From contig NZ_LR590470.1 of NCBI RefSeq assembly GCF_901472535.1, positions 2,976,001-3,040,000 of the forward strand: DNA of 64,000 bases, written 5' to 3'. This document shows, one piece after another, positions 48,388 through 59,312 of this stretch; within the stretch, counting starts at the first letter, position 1, and each line of letters starts with the position of its first letter. Made by a program: the position numbers and the translations under genes. The stretch is from Sphingobacterium daejeonense (GTDB lineage: Bacteria > Bacteroidota > Bacteroidia > Sphingobacteriales > Sphingobacteriaceae). The notes below the pieces were generated by a model that saw nothing but the letters and a program-made list of their open reading frames with translations, ran no database searches and was not told the origin of the DNA.

Positions 48388-49499
48388 TTAAAACGTATTA
48401 TTGCTCCCAAGAAGCTCTTCCAATTTTTTGTTAAGGTTATCTCCCATCAGATTTGTAGCAATGATCTTTCCCGAGGGGTCAATCAAGAAATTGCTTGGAA
48501 CCATCTGAATGACATATAATTTTGCAGCTTCATTATGCTGCCCTTTTAAGTCTGAAACTTGTGTCCATGTAACTCCATCGTTTTCTATTGCTCTTTTCCA
48601 GCGCCATTCCTCATCTTTTGTATCAATTGATACTCCCAATATTTCAAAACCTTTTTTCTTTGTATTTTGCATACGCCTTCACAAGGTTTGGGTGTTCTTT
48701 TCGACAAGGTATACACCAGCTTGCCCAAAAATCCATTAGAACATATTTGCCTTTAAAATCAGTTAACTGAATGTTCTTAGATGTAGAATCTGGTTGAGTA
48801 AAATTTGGTGCAATTTTTCCAACCTGAATATTCCCTAAATTGATGACACTTGTTTTTAAAGCTTCAGCATTGATGGACTCTCTAACTGATACATCAAGAC
48901 CATCGAATAATGCTTTTAAAGTCGGATAATCTAGCTTCATGGATAATCCACCCAATTCATAGATTGTTGCTGGGTTTTTTAGGATGGGACTTAATAAATT
49001 CCTTTGTGGATTCAATATCCAACTTATCCAATTCTTCCATCTCCCTGAAATATCCCTTTGACTTTTCTTTGTCTTTCTCTCCATCAACCAAAGCATACAA
49101 ACTATCCACTTTATTTTTCTTTGCATTGTGAATATCTTTGATCTGTTGATATTGATCTGTATACTTTGAACCTGTTACTTTTGCCGATGCCAAGTTTTTA
49201 TAATCTCCTTGGATCTGAATATTTCCAGGTTCCAAGAAAAAGAATTTAAACTCAGGATTTTCTCCTTCTTTGTTGACAAGAAAAGCATTGGATACCTCTT
49301 CTGTCCTACCTTTAAACTCAAAACTTCCATCTACATTCTCAACAGAATCTTTAAAAGGGTTTTCACCTTTTGTTTCGAGATTAATATACTTACCTGGCCA
49401 ACCCGTAATCTTCCCTTTCACCGTAAAATCTTGTTGAGCCATACAGATTGAACATCCGAGAAAAAATGTAACAGCAAAATTTATTATAACCTTCTTCAT
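48388..49499 (-). CDS. DUF4369-TlpA thioredoxin protein (paralog 1), two frameshifts
   Basis: Signal peptide (MKKVIINFAVTFFLGCSICM), DUF4369 domain (FTVKGKITGWPGKYINLETK, FFFLEPGNIQIQGDYKNL), helical linker and thioredoxin domain with active-site CIPC (DFWASWCIPCRKEHPN) and SIDTKDEEWRWKRAIENDGV. One surplus base in each T run at 48975-48980 and 48652-48657 breaks the frame; removal gives SHPKNPATIYEL and KYKEKGFEILGV. Repaired length about 370 residues, like paralog 3. First of the three behind the DUF1735 gene. Confidence 0.9.
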
Positions 49500-49520
49500 G
49501 TATTTAAATATTGATATGCA

Positions 49521-51008
49521 TTATTCTTTTCCATTGATTTCTGCAATTGCAGTAATTCCGTTCGAGGCCTCCATAACCTGAAATTTGAAATATTTTGCCT
49601 GTACAGGATTAATAAATCGCAAGGTTTTAATATCAGGTTTTTCAACACTTGAATCCCAATAAACGGATCCTGCCAAGAAATAACCTTGGAATTCCCAAGT
49701 TTGTCCATCTTGACTGGAGTAAACTTTCACTTCTCTAAAATCGTCGTATGAATCATTATACTGTGGGGTAAATGAGAATCCTTTTACCAATTTGGAATCA
49801 CCCATATTTATGGTTATATCCTGCGGCATAACACGTGGAGATCTCCAATAGGTATCGCCTTTACCATCCAAGACTTTTGAAGCGGTAGTTTCTGTATCAA
49901 AGTTGCCGCTTGATGTTGCTGTCCATTTAGACCTATCTATGTCTTCTCCAGTCAGACCATCATTGCTAATTATGTTCTTTGTGTCAATGATTTTATGATT
50001 GATTTCGATAAAAGCTCTATTTGCCATTTCTACAGTATCTGGAGCTAACAGTTCCTTATCACTACTGTTGTCAATTTTCATGATAAGCACATAGGTCTCA
50101 TTTCCTATGGTTGCCTCTAGCTTATCATAATCGATTTCAACTTTAATGCTATCTTGAGAGGACCATTGATTTGCTTTTATTGTAGCTTTATTCTTTACAA
50201 TTTTATAGGATCCTTCTGGTAGAAGTTTTGACTTAGCATTTCTTTGTTTATTGAAAAAATCCAAAGACACTTGTGATCTATCCTCTATTGCTTCAGCAGT
50301 TACATCAACATTAATGGATTGCATCAATTTAACAGACATAGACACATTCTTACTAGCATCATCAACTCCATTCATCCTGGTATTAAAAAATCCACCCATG
50401 ATGTATTTTGCAAACCTGTCATAATATTTGGAGAAGTTCTTTTCAGTTGAAAATTGATCCATGCGTCCTACGATGTAAACTGCTTTAACCTTCATTTTAA
50501 GGAAAGCATATTTTCCTTTTAATTCTCCATTTCCAGACTCGACTGAAAATTTAAGTGGAATAACATAAACTTCATTTGGCAAAAGACCATTTCCATTATT
50601 AAGGTCCACAAACAGTGAATCTGTTGATATTGATTTTCCTGCTTCGATTTCAAGGATACCATCATTTCTGATTTTGAAGGCATCCTTAGGAAAACTGATA
50701 GGCTTAACTTGGTATAATTCTTCGTAGTAAGGGAATAAAGCTGTATCAATTACGGCCTTTACTTTTACGGGTGAAGAAGTAACGTCTTTTAATTGCACTT
50801 GTGTGTAAGGCGCAGCATTAGTAACGCTTTGAATCACCTTCAAACCAACGAATGTAGCCGTTGCTTCCCCGGTAATCGAGGATGGAAATTGAGAAATATC
50901 TTTAGAAATATCTTCAAGAGGTCCCAAATTTTCCTTTTTACAGGAAATTAATCCAAACAAGAGAAGAGCTAACGCCAAATGAAATACTAGACTTATTTTC
51001 TTTTTCAT
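49521..51008 (-). CDS. DUF1735/BT_3987-type lipoprotein with C-terminal discoidin (F5/8 C)-like domain
   Basis: 495 residues, lipoprotein signal (LALALLLFGLISC, Cys23). Two DUF1735-like segments (residues ~60-180 and ~190-330) and a C-terminal F5/8 type C-like jelly roll (residues ~355-495, with SKVLDGKGDTYWRSPRVM and PVQAKYFKFQVMEASNG). Proteins of this layout are surface-exposed ligand binders encoded behind SusD genes, usually for glycans. Starts 10 bases after susD. Ligand unknown. Confidence 0.88.
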   Translation of the reverse strand: MKKKISLVFHLALALLLFGLISCKKENLGPLEDISKDISQFPSSITGEATATFVGLKVIQSVTNAAPYTQVQLKDVTSSPVKVKAVIDTALFPYYEELYQVKPISFPKDAFKIRNDGILEIEAGKSISTDSLFVDLNNGNGLLPNEVYVIPLKFSVESGNGELKGKYAFLKMKVKAVYIVGRMDQFSTEKNFSKYYDRFAKYIMGGFFNTRMNGVDDASKNVSMSVKLMQSINVDVTAEAIEDRSQVSLDFFNKQRNAKSKLLPEGSYKIVKNKATIKANQWSSQDSIKVEIDYDKLEATIGNETYVLIMKIDNSSDKELLAPDTVEMANRAFIEINHKIIDTKNIISNDGLTGEDIDRSKWTATSSGNFDTETTASKVLDGKGDTYWRSPRVMPQDITINMGDSKLVKGFSFTPQYNDSYDDFREVKVYSSQDGQTWEFQGYFLAGSVYWDSSVEKPDIKTLRFINPVQAKYFKFQVMEASNGITAIAEINGKE

Positions 51009-51018
51009 GATTTCTAAA

Positions 51019-52395
51019 CTATCTTGGATTAGGAATTATAGCAGGATTATTTTGAATAATTCTTGGTGCTATCTGCATTAAATACCTTGGATTATTTGGA
51101 ACCAACTCTGCTAATTCTTTTTCTATCTCACCTGACCATTGGTCTCTCTGTACTCTTTTTAATGTTTTAGCTAATTTTGGGTCTCTATTCATTCTCTTCA
51201 GATCAAACAATCTGATTCCACCGTGAAAAATAAATTCTTTACGCTTTTCACTAAATACCAGAGGTAGGATGTCATTAACGTTAGATGATAGATTATCAGT
51301 TCCTGACAATCTGTTTGCTCGGATTTCATTTAATTGTGCTAGTGCAGCATCTACTTGACCTTTTCTTGCAAGACATTCCGCTTTAATAAACATGGCTTCA
51401 GGAACTCCTATACTATAGTTAAAAGTCATTTTTCCTTCTCTTCCTAAGAACAGGTTAGAGTAATTTGGAAAAGCTAATTCCTTCCTTTTATCATTCCAGC
51501 CAAAAGATTCTAAAAGTTCATAATCTCCACGTATAAATCCTCCAAAGTATCTATAGTAATCTTCATCAATTCCAACTTTAGCTAGCATTACCTCAGGATT
51601 CTTTGCCTGTTCAAGAAGAGTTACAGGATACGATTTGACATCTTTATAATTCAAGAGTTCTTTCTTTATTGCCAATCCATTCTCCGCTTCTTTGAGTGCA
51701 TTATCATAATCACCCATATATAAGTAAGTGCGAGCTAATAAAACATGAGCAGCAGCAAGCCCAGGATGTATGATATCTACTCCCATAGCAGGTAATTCTT
51801 TAGTTGCTATTGCATCTTTTAGATCTAAGATTATTTGGTCATAAACCTCTTTGACCGTGGCTCTTTTAGGGCGTTCCACTTGGCCAGGAACAAGTATTAG
51901 AGGTACTGCCAGACTAGAAGCAGATGTACCTGAAGTATAATCCGTACCATAAAAATTGGCCAACTGAAAGTAAAACCATGCTCTGTGAATTTTTGCCTGT
52001 GCTAAAATCACTCGTCTCCTACCTTCATCCTCACTGTTATTTAATTTGATAGTTGGCAGTTTATCCAAAACAATATTTAATTGCAGAATCCTCTCATAAA
52101 CATCATTATAAGGTTGGTCATTGTCGGATGGAAGCCAAATGTCTTTTTCCCACAGATATGCATTCTTGTATGAATTAATTCTAGTGGTGTCATCAATAAA
52201 ACTATTGTCGCTGGTTAAATCAGCATAGAAGAAATTGCATTCTGCCAATTGTTGACTATTTAACATTTCTTCAAAGTCTTTGATTGTCGAAGGATTAACA
52301 ATGGTGGTGCTCGGGTTGATATCAAGAAATTTCTTACAACTGAATAATAAACAGCTGAAAATTAAAAGTCCATATTTTATTAAGTTGGTTTTCAT
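51019..52395 (-). CDS. SusD/RagB-family surface nutrient-binding lipoprotein
   Basis: Starting MKTNLIKYGLLIFSCLLFSC at 52393-52395; an in-frame ATG further upstream would overlap the susC end. 458 residues, Cys20 lipobox, and family landmarks KKFLDINPST, the SusD TPR segments (AKIHRAWFYFQLANFYGTDY, AAAHVLLARTYLYMGDYDNA) and the C-terminal EKRKEFIFHGGIRLFDLKRM. SusD caps the SusC channel and binds substrate. Frame intact. Ten bases after susC. Confidence 0.95.
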   Translation of the reverse strand: MKTNLIKYGLLIFSCLLFSCKKFLDINPSTTIVNPSTIKDFEEMLNSQQLAECNFFYADLTSDNSFIDDTTRINSYKNAYLWEKDIWLPSDNDQPYNDVYERILQLNIVLDKLPTIKLNNSEDEGRRRVILAQAKIHRAWFYFQLANFYGTDYTSGTSASSLAVPLILVPGQVERPKRATVKEVYDQIILDLKDAIATKELPAMGVDIIHPGLAAAHVLLARTYLYMGDYDNALKEAENGLAIKKELLNYKDVKSYPVTLLEQAKNPEVMLAKVGIDEDYYRYFGGFIRGDYELLESFGWNDKRKELAFPNYSNLFLGREGKMTFNYSIGVPEAMFIKAECLARKGQVDAALAQLNEIRANRLSGTDNLSSNVNDILPLVFSEKRKEFIFHGGIRLFDLKRMNRDPKLAKTLKRVQRDQWSGEIEKELAELVPNNPRYLMQIAPRIIQNNPAIIPNPR

Positions 52396-52405
52396 ATCCG
52401 TTATT

Positions 52406-55400
52406 TTAAAAAGTTGCATTTAGAGTTAGGCCGTATTGTACAGGCAATGGCAATCCCCTTCTACCTTGGTCATCTACAGAATTAGGGTCCAAGTGATATT
52501 TATTTTTCGACCAAAAACCTAAATTTTGAATATGGAAGGAGACGTTTAGAGATTGTAATCGCTTGTCAATAAATAAATTATTTGGTGCATTCCATCCGAT
52601 TAATATTTCTTGTAATCTGGCAAAGTCCGATGAAAAATAACTATTGGATGAATTTTTGGTAAGATATCCTCGTATTGATCTATCATTATCGGACGAAAGT
52701 GCAGGAACATCTGTGAATGCTTCGTCTCCAGGTTTTCTCCAACGATCAGCAATCAGCGCACTGTTTTCAAAAAGTACAGATGGGGTAGGAATATATTTTT
52801 TCATCACACCACCCAAGTTCACCAAAACAGTTGCCCTTCCAAAGAAGTTACCAACTGATACTTCTTGGATAACACCTGCAGTCCAAGGAGCACGGGTTTG
52901 TCCCATATATATCAATGCTTTTGATAATGTTGCACTATCAGGTGTTGCTGTTGGTTTACCACTCAAATCATAAATCTGAGGGTTACCTTGATTATCCAAC
53001 CCAGCCCATTTATACGCCCAAACTGAATTGGTACTATATCCATTGCGGTAACCTCTTAAGAATTTTTCATCAGCAGTATACGGTACATCAGGAACTTCAA
53101 CTGCCATATTCTGATTATATGCACCATTAATTCCCAGTGTATATCTAAACTTTTCCTTAGAAACGAGTTCGGATTTTACATAAAATTCAAATCCACGATT
53201 TTGAATGTTACTGTAGGTAATTAGGTTTCCTAACCCAGTGGATGGATCGGCATCTAGAGGAACATTATTGGAAAGCCCCATATCCGAGCGATTGTAATAC
53301 CTTAAGTCTATTCTGGTTTTATCATTGTTGAAAACCCATCTGAATAAATGCTTCGATGGTTCTATTGTTAGGTGGCAATAATCCAAAGTTATTGTTGGTT
53401 GCCATGCTAAATCCTCCTCCTTGCATACTATTGGTTCCCATCATCAAGCTCAAACCTTGAAAAGCACTGGTGGTTTGATAGGAAGCTCCGATCAGAAAGC
53501 TGCTGATTTTCTCAGAAGTGAAATAGGACTCATTTTTGATATCATAAGCTAAGTTTCCATTGAACTGTTTGCTACCTTCTGGCGAACGGTCATAATTCAA
53601 TGTAAACATCAGAGCACCATCTCTAAAAATACCGTCGGCAGCAACACCAAAATATCTTACGGTATATTTATTCCCAAAAGCAGTTGAATCATTTAACGAT
53701 CCTGCTCTGGATATACCTGACATGGTTTGGGTATTATATGTTCCAGTAAGAGTTAATTGATTTGAAAATAATTTCAGGGACACTTTTTGATAAATATTCC
53801 TAGATGATTGGCCAGCCTGCTGAATAGGTAAATAATTTGAAATCCAAATCGCATAATTATTCCAATCCTCTTGGATTTTTCTAGTTCCATTAATTGGCTT
53901 TTGAAGGTCCGGCAATTTACTGTTGGTGATCCCTGTAGCAACTCTTAAACTATTTAGCCATTCAGGAAATATTGACGTACGGATTTTCCATCCCAGCTCA
54001 CCTGAATACATTTGAGTTTTTGAGTAATTTGCCATTCCATAATTCGGGGCATAAATCTCGCTGGCATTAGCATTTACGGTCAAAATACTATCTTTCCATG
54101 CATAATGGATACCTGCATTGGCATTTAAATTACGGTTCATCGTACTATCGCCCGAACTTGGTGTCAACAGACTGTTCATATAATATGGAGAACTTGTTGT
54201 TTGGTACAATGATCTATAACTATATATACCTTGGTCTGGATTAGCAGGAACAAAAATCGGAAGACCATAACCAGTTTTATGGTTATATCCATACATTTTA
54301 CGGGTTGACGGAAGTTGAAATATATCACTTGAACCTCCGGCACCTACATTCATTGAGATGGTATGGTCATCAATTTGTTTGGTAAGGCTTAAACCAGTTC
54401 TAACGTTAAGTTGTTGGTTTAATCTGGAATCTTTATTGACCATATCTCCTAGAGGCAAGTAAAAATCCACTCCATTTGCTTTTGGCACCCCCATATTATT
54501 TATCAATTGCCTTGCTGCGGAAGAATTTCCCGCAATAGTTCCTGTTGTATTGGTCTGTAACCTCCTAAAAAACACCGAGTTTGCCCATCTTAATCCCTTT
54601 AGCAATTCCCAATCACTGTCAAATCGAGTTTGAATTTGTGTTCCTGTCGAAAAACTACCGTTTGACCGGAAATCTTCTAATAGATTGACGCCATTATTTA
54701 AATACCCCGCTTTCTCAATCAATGCATTTCTCTCCGCTGTTATGGAAGAATAATCATAAACATAACCTCCATTTTGATCCAATAACATTTGATATGGTCT
54801 TGGCATATTGTAAACTGACAGTTCCCCAGATCCATCTTGAGATCTGTTGTGCGTACCATTTATTTGCCATTGGATTTTCAGCTTATTATTGAATAAGCTG
54901 AAATTGTTTTTAAGGTCTAAGCCATATGAATCAGCATTGTTTTGGAGCCCGTTGCTTTGATTTTTCGAATAATTTCCTGTTAAAGCAAACCTGTAATGTG
55001 TTGATCCTCCAGACAAATTCAATAGATGGTTCATAGAGAATGAGTTTTGCTGCAAAAGATTGATTTGGTTTTCATTGGAAAGCACAGCCAATGAATCCAT
55101 TGATTTATTAAATTGATCTCTAGTAATAATCTGACTGTGTAAACGATTCAGCAGTAATATGGATATATCGGTACTTTCAGCAAATGGGTCTCCGGTTGCC
55201 AATTCTGTATTTGATATTTCCTGATACAAGTCTACAAGATCTGCAGAAGTTGCTAATCCTAGATCATTGACATTATACTTAGGTTTCGGCTGTAGTACAT
55301 GTTTGTACTATAACTTATCCGAAGTTTATTGAATTTGCCATCTTTTGTTTTGATCAAGATTATACCTGCCATCGCTCTTGGCCCCCATTTTATCAATTCT

Positions 55401-56473
55401 TTAGGATCCTTGATTACTTGTACTGATTCAACATTTGCCATAGGGTAATCTGCTGGAAATTCTTCAATCGGGAAGCCATCGATGACAATCATCATCCCTT
55501 CTGTATTTCCAAAACTTGCCGACCCCCTTAATTCAGGAACCAAGGTGACACTTGATTGAGTACTAAAGACAGGGAGCACAATTCCAGAACCCAAAGGTAA
55601 CCGTTGGCCTTTTTCAAGAGCTTCAATAACGCGTTGCCCTAACCTCGGATCATATTGCAAATACTGCTCTACAGTATAATAAGTCATTTTAAGACCGCCA
55701 TGGGTAGTTGGAATATTTACACCGATAACTTTTTTTCTATTAGAAGGTAAAATCTGTAATGTCAATCCCGGAACTGTTCCTTGAAGGACTTGACCCAGGT
55801 TCATATAACTGCGGTTGGTTAAATCTATCTGGGTATTGAGATTTAATTTTTCTTTTACCTTTGATTCTACTGTTATACCTTCCATTTCCAATACTTTCTC
55901 AAACATTTGGACTTTCAATGATTGCTCCCCTCGAAAAAACAACAGATTTTCTTTATGTCCTTGTGACCTAAATGCCAACAGATCACCTCGTGTTGCTGCA
56001 ATGGTAAATCTTCCGTTTTTGTCGGATGCAGACTTTCTATGAACTGAATCTTTCAGGTTGATGATGGTTACCCCAGCCATCGGCTCTCCCAATTGGTTTA
56101 CGATTACTCCTGGAACAAGTGGATCAGGCAGATCACTGATTATAATCTGGACTCCTTCTGGTTGTCGTTCTACTTTTTTGATCCCTCGTTTTAGGCACCA
56201 AACAATAGTCTGGTTTGCAATGGAATACGAAATAGGTTGCTTTCTGAAGATGTCGTTTAAAACCAACAACAACTCCTTCTTCTTTACATTGATAGTGACA
56301 GGATTAGTTCTGTTTATCAAGTTCCCCGAGTAGAATACGTCATAATTGGTTTGGTCTTTAATCTTCATCAACACTGACTCCAAAGAAGCATCTTTTTCCT
56401 TTAGAGTCACTTTCTGTGCCTTTGCAGACACAAAAAGCAACATACATATTAAAACAGTTAGTGCTATTTTCAT
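52406..56473 (-). CDS. SusC/RagA TonB-dependent transporter with N-terminal STN signalling domain, two frameshifts
   Basis: Outer-membrane transporter. Signal peptide, then a secretin/TonB short N-terminal (STN) domain at about residues 22-90 (VTLKEKDASLESVLMKIKDQ), a carboxypeptidase-regulatory-like domain, the plug (ESVQVIKDPKELIKWGPRAM) and the long beta-barrel ending GLTLNATF. An STN domain is the hallmark of transporters that signal to a FecR-type anti-sigma factor; both partner genes lie upstream. One A is missing in the run at 55284-55286 (repair gives SRKPKYNVNDLGLATSADLV) and one T is surplus near 53331-53334 (repair gives IQMGFNNDKTRIDL). Repaired length about 1355 residues. Confidence 0.95.
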
Positions 56474-56540
56474 TTTAGGTTTATGAATTTTTTGTTTTGA
56501 TAAATTTTAACTATTGGTTATTATTAATTGATAAGGTGTC

Positions 56541-56563
56541 TAAGCTACGGCACAAGTAGCTTA
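56541..56563. promoter_or_regulatory. inverted repeat in the susC leader
   Basis: TAAGCTAC (56541-56548) and GTAGCTTA (56556-56563) are exact complements, 7-base loop, about 70 bases before the susC start. It could be a regulator site or an RNA leader hairpin in the fecR-susC gap. Confidence 0.55.
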
Positions 56564-56601
56564 TGCTTTTGTGTGATTTTAAGGTTATCTTCTGCGAATT
56601 A

Positions 56602-57756
56602 CTATGGTTTTACTGTGAGGGTATTGCCTTCTAAGGTTAGATTTATTCCACTTAATTCAAGCACTTTCAATACTTCTGAAAGATTTTGATTCATATTAGT
56701 GCTTCCGTAAAAAATCTGATTTTGATCGACTCCTGGCAAGATCTGGATATCAATATCATACCATCTTGAAATTTGGTTTAAGATGGTCTTCAAATCTGCA
56801 TTGTTAAAGTTGAACTCTCCCCTGACCCAACTGATGCATTCTTTGGCATTGACTTCGGTTACCTGTATCCCAGCTGCCAGATTAGATGAGATAGCTTGTT
56901 GATTGGGTTCAATGATCTCTTCTTCATTTCCAGCTGCGACTTCCACACTTCCATCAATTAATGTCGTAGCAATATGATTTTCATCACTGTAATTATTTAC
57001 ATTAAACTGAGTTCCCAAAACTTTGATTCGTTGATTTCCGGCTTTGACAACAAACGGTTTTTCAGAATTGTGCTCGACTTCAAAGTAAGCTTCACCGCTC
57101 AGTTCAACCTCTCGAGTTTTACCCGTGAATATAACAGGATATTTGAGCTGCGAAGCTGCATTTAACCATACTTTACTATTATCAGGCAGGACCAATTCAA
57201 ATTTTCGCCCCTTTTTTGTGGTAGCTGTATTATATGCTAATTCATCGGAGGTTCCTTCATAATAGATAGCTCCGTCTTTTTTGATGATTGAAATTCCATT
57301 TTCAACTGCAATGACACCATCTGGAATTGAATCAATCAATACTTCACGTCCATCTTCTAGTGTTATCACTAATCCAGATTGACCCGGTGCCTTATCTTGT
57401 TTTACTATTTCTGTAGATTCTCCATTACTCAAGTAATTATATAACCAGATTCCTCCAATTCCTAAGAATAAGATTAAACTTGCAGCAATGGGATAAAAAT
57501 ATTTTGTTCGTATTTTGCGGACTGGTGTTTGGTCAGATTCATCTGTTTTAGATTCGTTTTCTTTTTCCAATTTCCCTAGAATATTCTCTAGCATTTTTAA
57601 CTGGTGCTCTTCACGACTTCTAGCTATGGATTCAGGAATATTCAATGGCTCATTTTGCCCAGAATTATACCAATTGGCATATTCTTCGGCTTCAACAGCA
57701 CTGATGCTGCCATCCAACCATTTCTTTTCCAGTTCAGATAAACGTTGTTCTGTCAT
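56602..57756 (-). CDS. FecR-type anti-sigma factor
   Basis: 384 residues. N-terminal cytoplasmic region (ELEKKWLDGSISAVEAEEYA), one membrane helix at about residues 86-106 (FYPIAASLILFLGIGGIWLY), and a periplasmic FecR domain (LPDNSKVWLNAASQLKYPVI, LSGEAYFEVEHN, FVVKAGNQRIKVLGTQFNVN) followed by a C-terminal STN-like DUF4974 domain (FNNADLKTILNQISRWYDID). It senses the STN domain of the adjacent SusC and controls the sigma factor. Frame intact. Confidence 0.95.
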   Translation of the reverse strand: MTEQRLSELEKKWLDGSISAVEAEEYANWYNSGQNEPLNIPESIARSREEHQLKMLENILGKLEKENESKTDESDQTPVRKIRTKYFYPIAASLILFLGIGGIWLYNYLSNGESTEIVKQDKAPGQSGLVITLEDGREVLIDSIPDGVIAVENGISIIKKDGAIYYEGTSDELAYNTATTKKGRKFELVLPDNSKVWLNAASQLKYPVIFTGKTREVELSGEAYFEVEHNSEKPFVVKAGNQRIKVLGTQFNVNNYSDENHIATTLIDGSVEVAAGNEEEIIEPNQQAISSNLAAGIQVTEVNAKECISWVRGEFNFNNADLKTILNQISRWYDIDIQILPGVDQNQIFYGSTNMNQNLSEVLKVLELSGINLTLEGNTLTVKP

Positions 57757-58041
57757 TATTAGAGATTATATTATCGGCCACTATATATATAATCAGTTAA
57801 CTCGACCATATCCCTATATCGATTTTGAAAAAAATTAATAAAAATTTAATATTGAGACTCCCTAAAGAGTAAATTATCACGACAAGTAACTGGTTATGAA
57901 TAGCTTAAATAAAAATACTTTTTATAAAAATTATTTAATATTGTATTGATTTACAAAGGGTGAAATTAAATTTTAGAGGGAAATATTAAGGATATTGTTA
58001 TGTTGAATTAATTATAGAGAAGGATCTATGGAATTAAATTC
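57757..58041. other. AT-rich gap between fecI and fecR
   Basis: 285 bases, very AT-rich, with TATATATATAATCAG-like runs. No gene, hairpin or consensus promoter that I can support. It probably contains the fecR promoter. Confidence 0.4.
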
Positions 58042-58605
58042 CTACCAAAAAAAGAACGACAGGTATCTCAATCCGGATTTCAACGTTTTTAATGCTCGAG
58101 TTAAATGGGCTTCCACTGTTTTTTCTGTTATTTCTAGTTTCTGTGCTATTTCCTTTTGAGATAACCCTTCCTCCCTGCTTAATTTATAAACCATTTGACA
58201 TTTTTCTGGAAGCTTGGCGACTAATCTTTCCAACTTAGCTTTTAGTTCATCAAACTGGAGGTAATTTTCCATGGAATAAGCTTGATCCTCTGATTTTTTT
58301 GCATGCTCTACATACTTTTGTTCAACAGTCCTTTTTTGTCTGAGATTAATAACTTTATACTTTAGGGCTGTTGCGAGGTAGCCATTTAAATTTTCTGTAA
58401 CAGCTAATTTTTCTCTTCTACGCCAAAGATCTAGGAATATTTCCTGAACAATTTCCTGAGCTTGGAAAAGATCTCCCAATTTATTTGCAGCCACGACATA
58501 CAATTTATCCCAATAACGATTATAAATCTCAGTAAATGCCTTAGGATTATTATTCTTGAGCATTACCAATAATTCAGAATCCGTTTTTGAAATATTATGA
58601 TTCAT
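58042..58605 (-). CDS. ECF RNA polymerase sigma factor (FecI-like, sigma-70 family)
   Basis: 187 residues. Region 2 (ELLVMLKNNNPKAFTEIYNR, AQEIVQEIFLDLWRRREKL) and region 4 (LPEKCQMVYKLSREEGLSQK, IAQKLEITEKTVEAHLTRAL) are clear; regions 1.1 and 3 are lacking, as in ECF factors. Together with FecR and the STN-carrying SusC it forms a cell-surface signalling chain that likely controls the operon at 44329-56473. Frame intact. Confidence 0.95.
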   Translation of the reverse strand: MNHNISKTDSELLVMLKNNNPKAFTEIYNRYWDKLYVVAANKLGDLFQAQEIVQEIFLDLWRRREKLAVTENLNGYLATALKYKVINLRQKRTVEQKYVEHAKKSEDQAYSMENYLQFDELKAKLERLVAKLPEKCQMVYKLSREEGLSQKEIAQKLEITEKTVEAHLTRALKTLKSGLRYLSFFFW

Positions 58606-58744
58606 TTATACCTTTCAGGATAATTTATCGCTTTAAATAGCTTTAAAGTATCTAAAATAACAAATAATAAACTTTAAGTGGAACTAATTAATCGAATAAA
58701 TATTTTAGATAAAATATTTAAGATTAAAATTTTGAAGACAAATC

Positions 58745-59308
58745 TTATTTCAGCATAATTCCTACTGACAGATTAAGATGCTGATGTTTAAAATCTGAGC
58801 CATACAAATTACCTTTTAGTTGTTGGTAAACATAGGATGCTGAAAATGTAAATTTTGTTTTATTAAAGGAATCGTAAAGATAAAAGACGCCTAATTTTCC
58901 AATTGCACCTTTGTCGTAAACAGGTCCAATTTTTGCAGCATACCCTGCATTAGCAAAAACCCCAATTCTAGATACTTCACCAATATAGGCAAGAGGTAAC
59001 CTGGCATCTAAAAATAAAGGGAATAGATTTCTGTCATACTTGGCTGTTTTGTTGTCATCATTTGGACTATTTGTTTGAGTATAAGAACCTCTCAAGGTTT
59101 CATTACCTAAACCAATTCCCACATAAGCTTTCTCATTTAAATTTTTACCAAATATAAAATGCAGGGAATAACCATTGAACTTACCGTCATATCCTGGATT
59201 GTTTAAACCTATATTTCCGCCAGCTTGGATTATTGAATAGTAATTACTTTGGCCATATCCTAATTTGATGCATATCAATAGGACTACAGCCACCAAAAAA
59301 TTCTTCAT
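58745..59308 (-). CDS. small outer-membrane beta-barrel protein
   Basis: 187 residues with a signal peptide (MKNFLVAVVLLICIKLGYGQ). Alternating hydrophobic and polar residues and Gly/aromatic patterns (YVGIGLGNETLRGSY, HLNLSVGIMLK at the end) indicate an eight-stranded-type barrel of the OmpX/OmpW class or an outer-membrane beta-barrel domain protein. Substrate or role unknown. It lies 4 bases after the repaired holA stop on the same strand. Confidence 0.75.
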   Translation of the reverse strand: MKNFLVAVVLLICIKLGYGQSNYYSIIQAGGNIGLNNPGYDGKFNGYSLHFIFGKNLNEKAYVGIGLGNETLRGSYTQTNSPNDDNKTAKYDRNLFPLFLDARLPLAYIGEVSRIGVFANAGYAAKIGPVYDKGAIGKLGVFYLYDSFNKTKFTFSASYVYQQLKGNLYGSDFKHQHLNLSVGIMLK

Positions 59309-59312
59309 TGTA

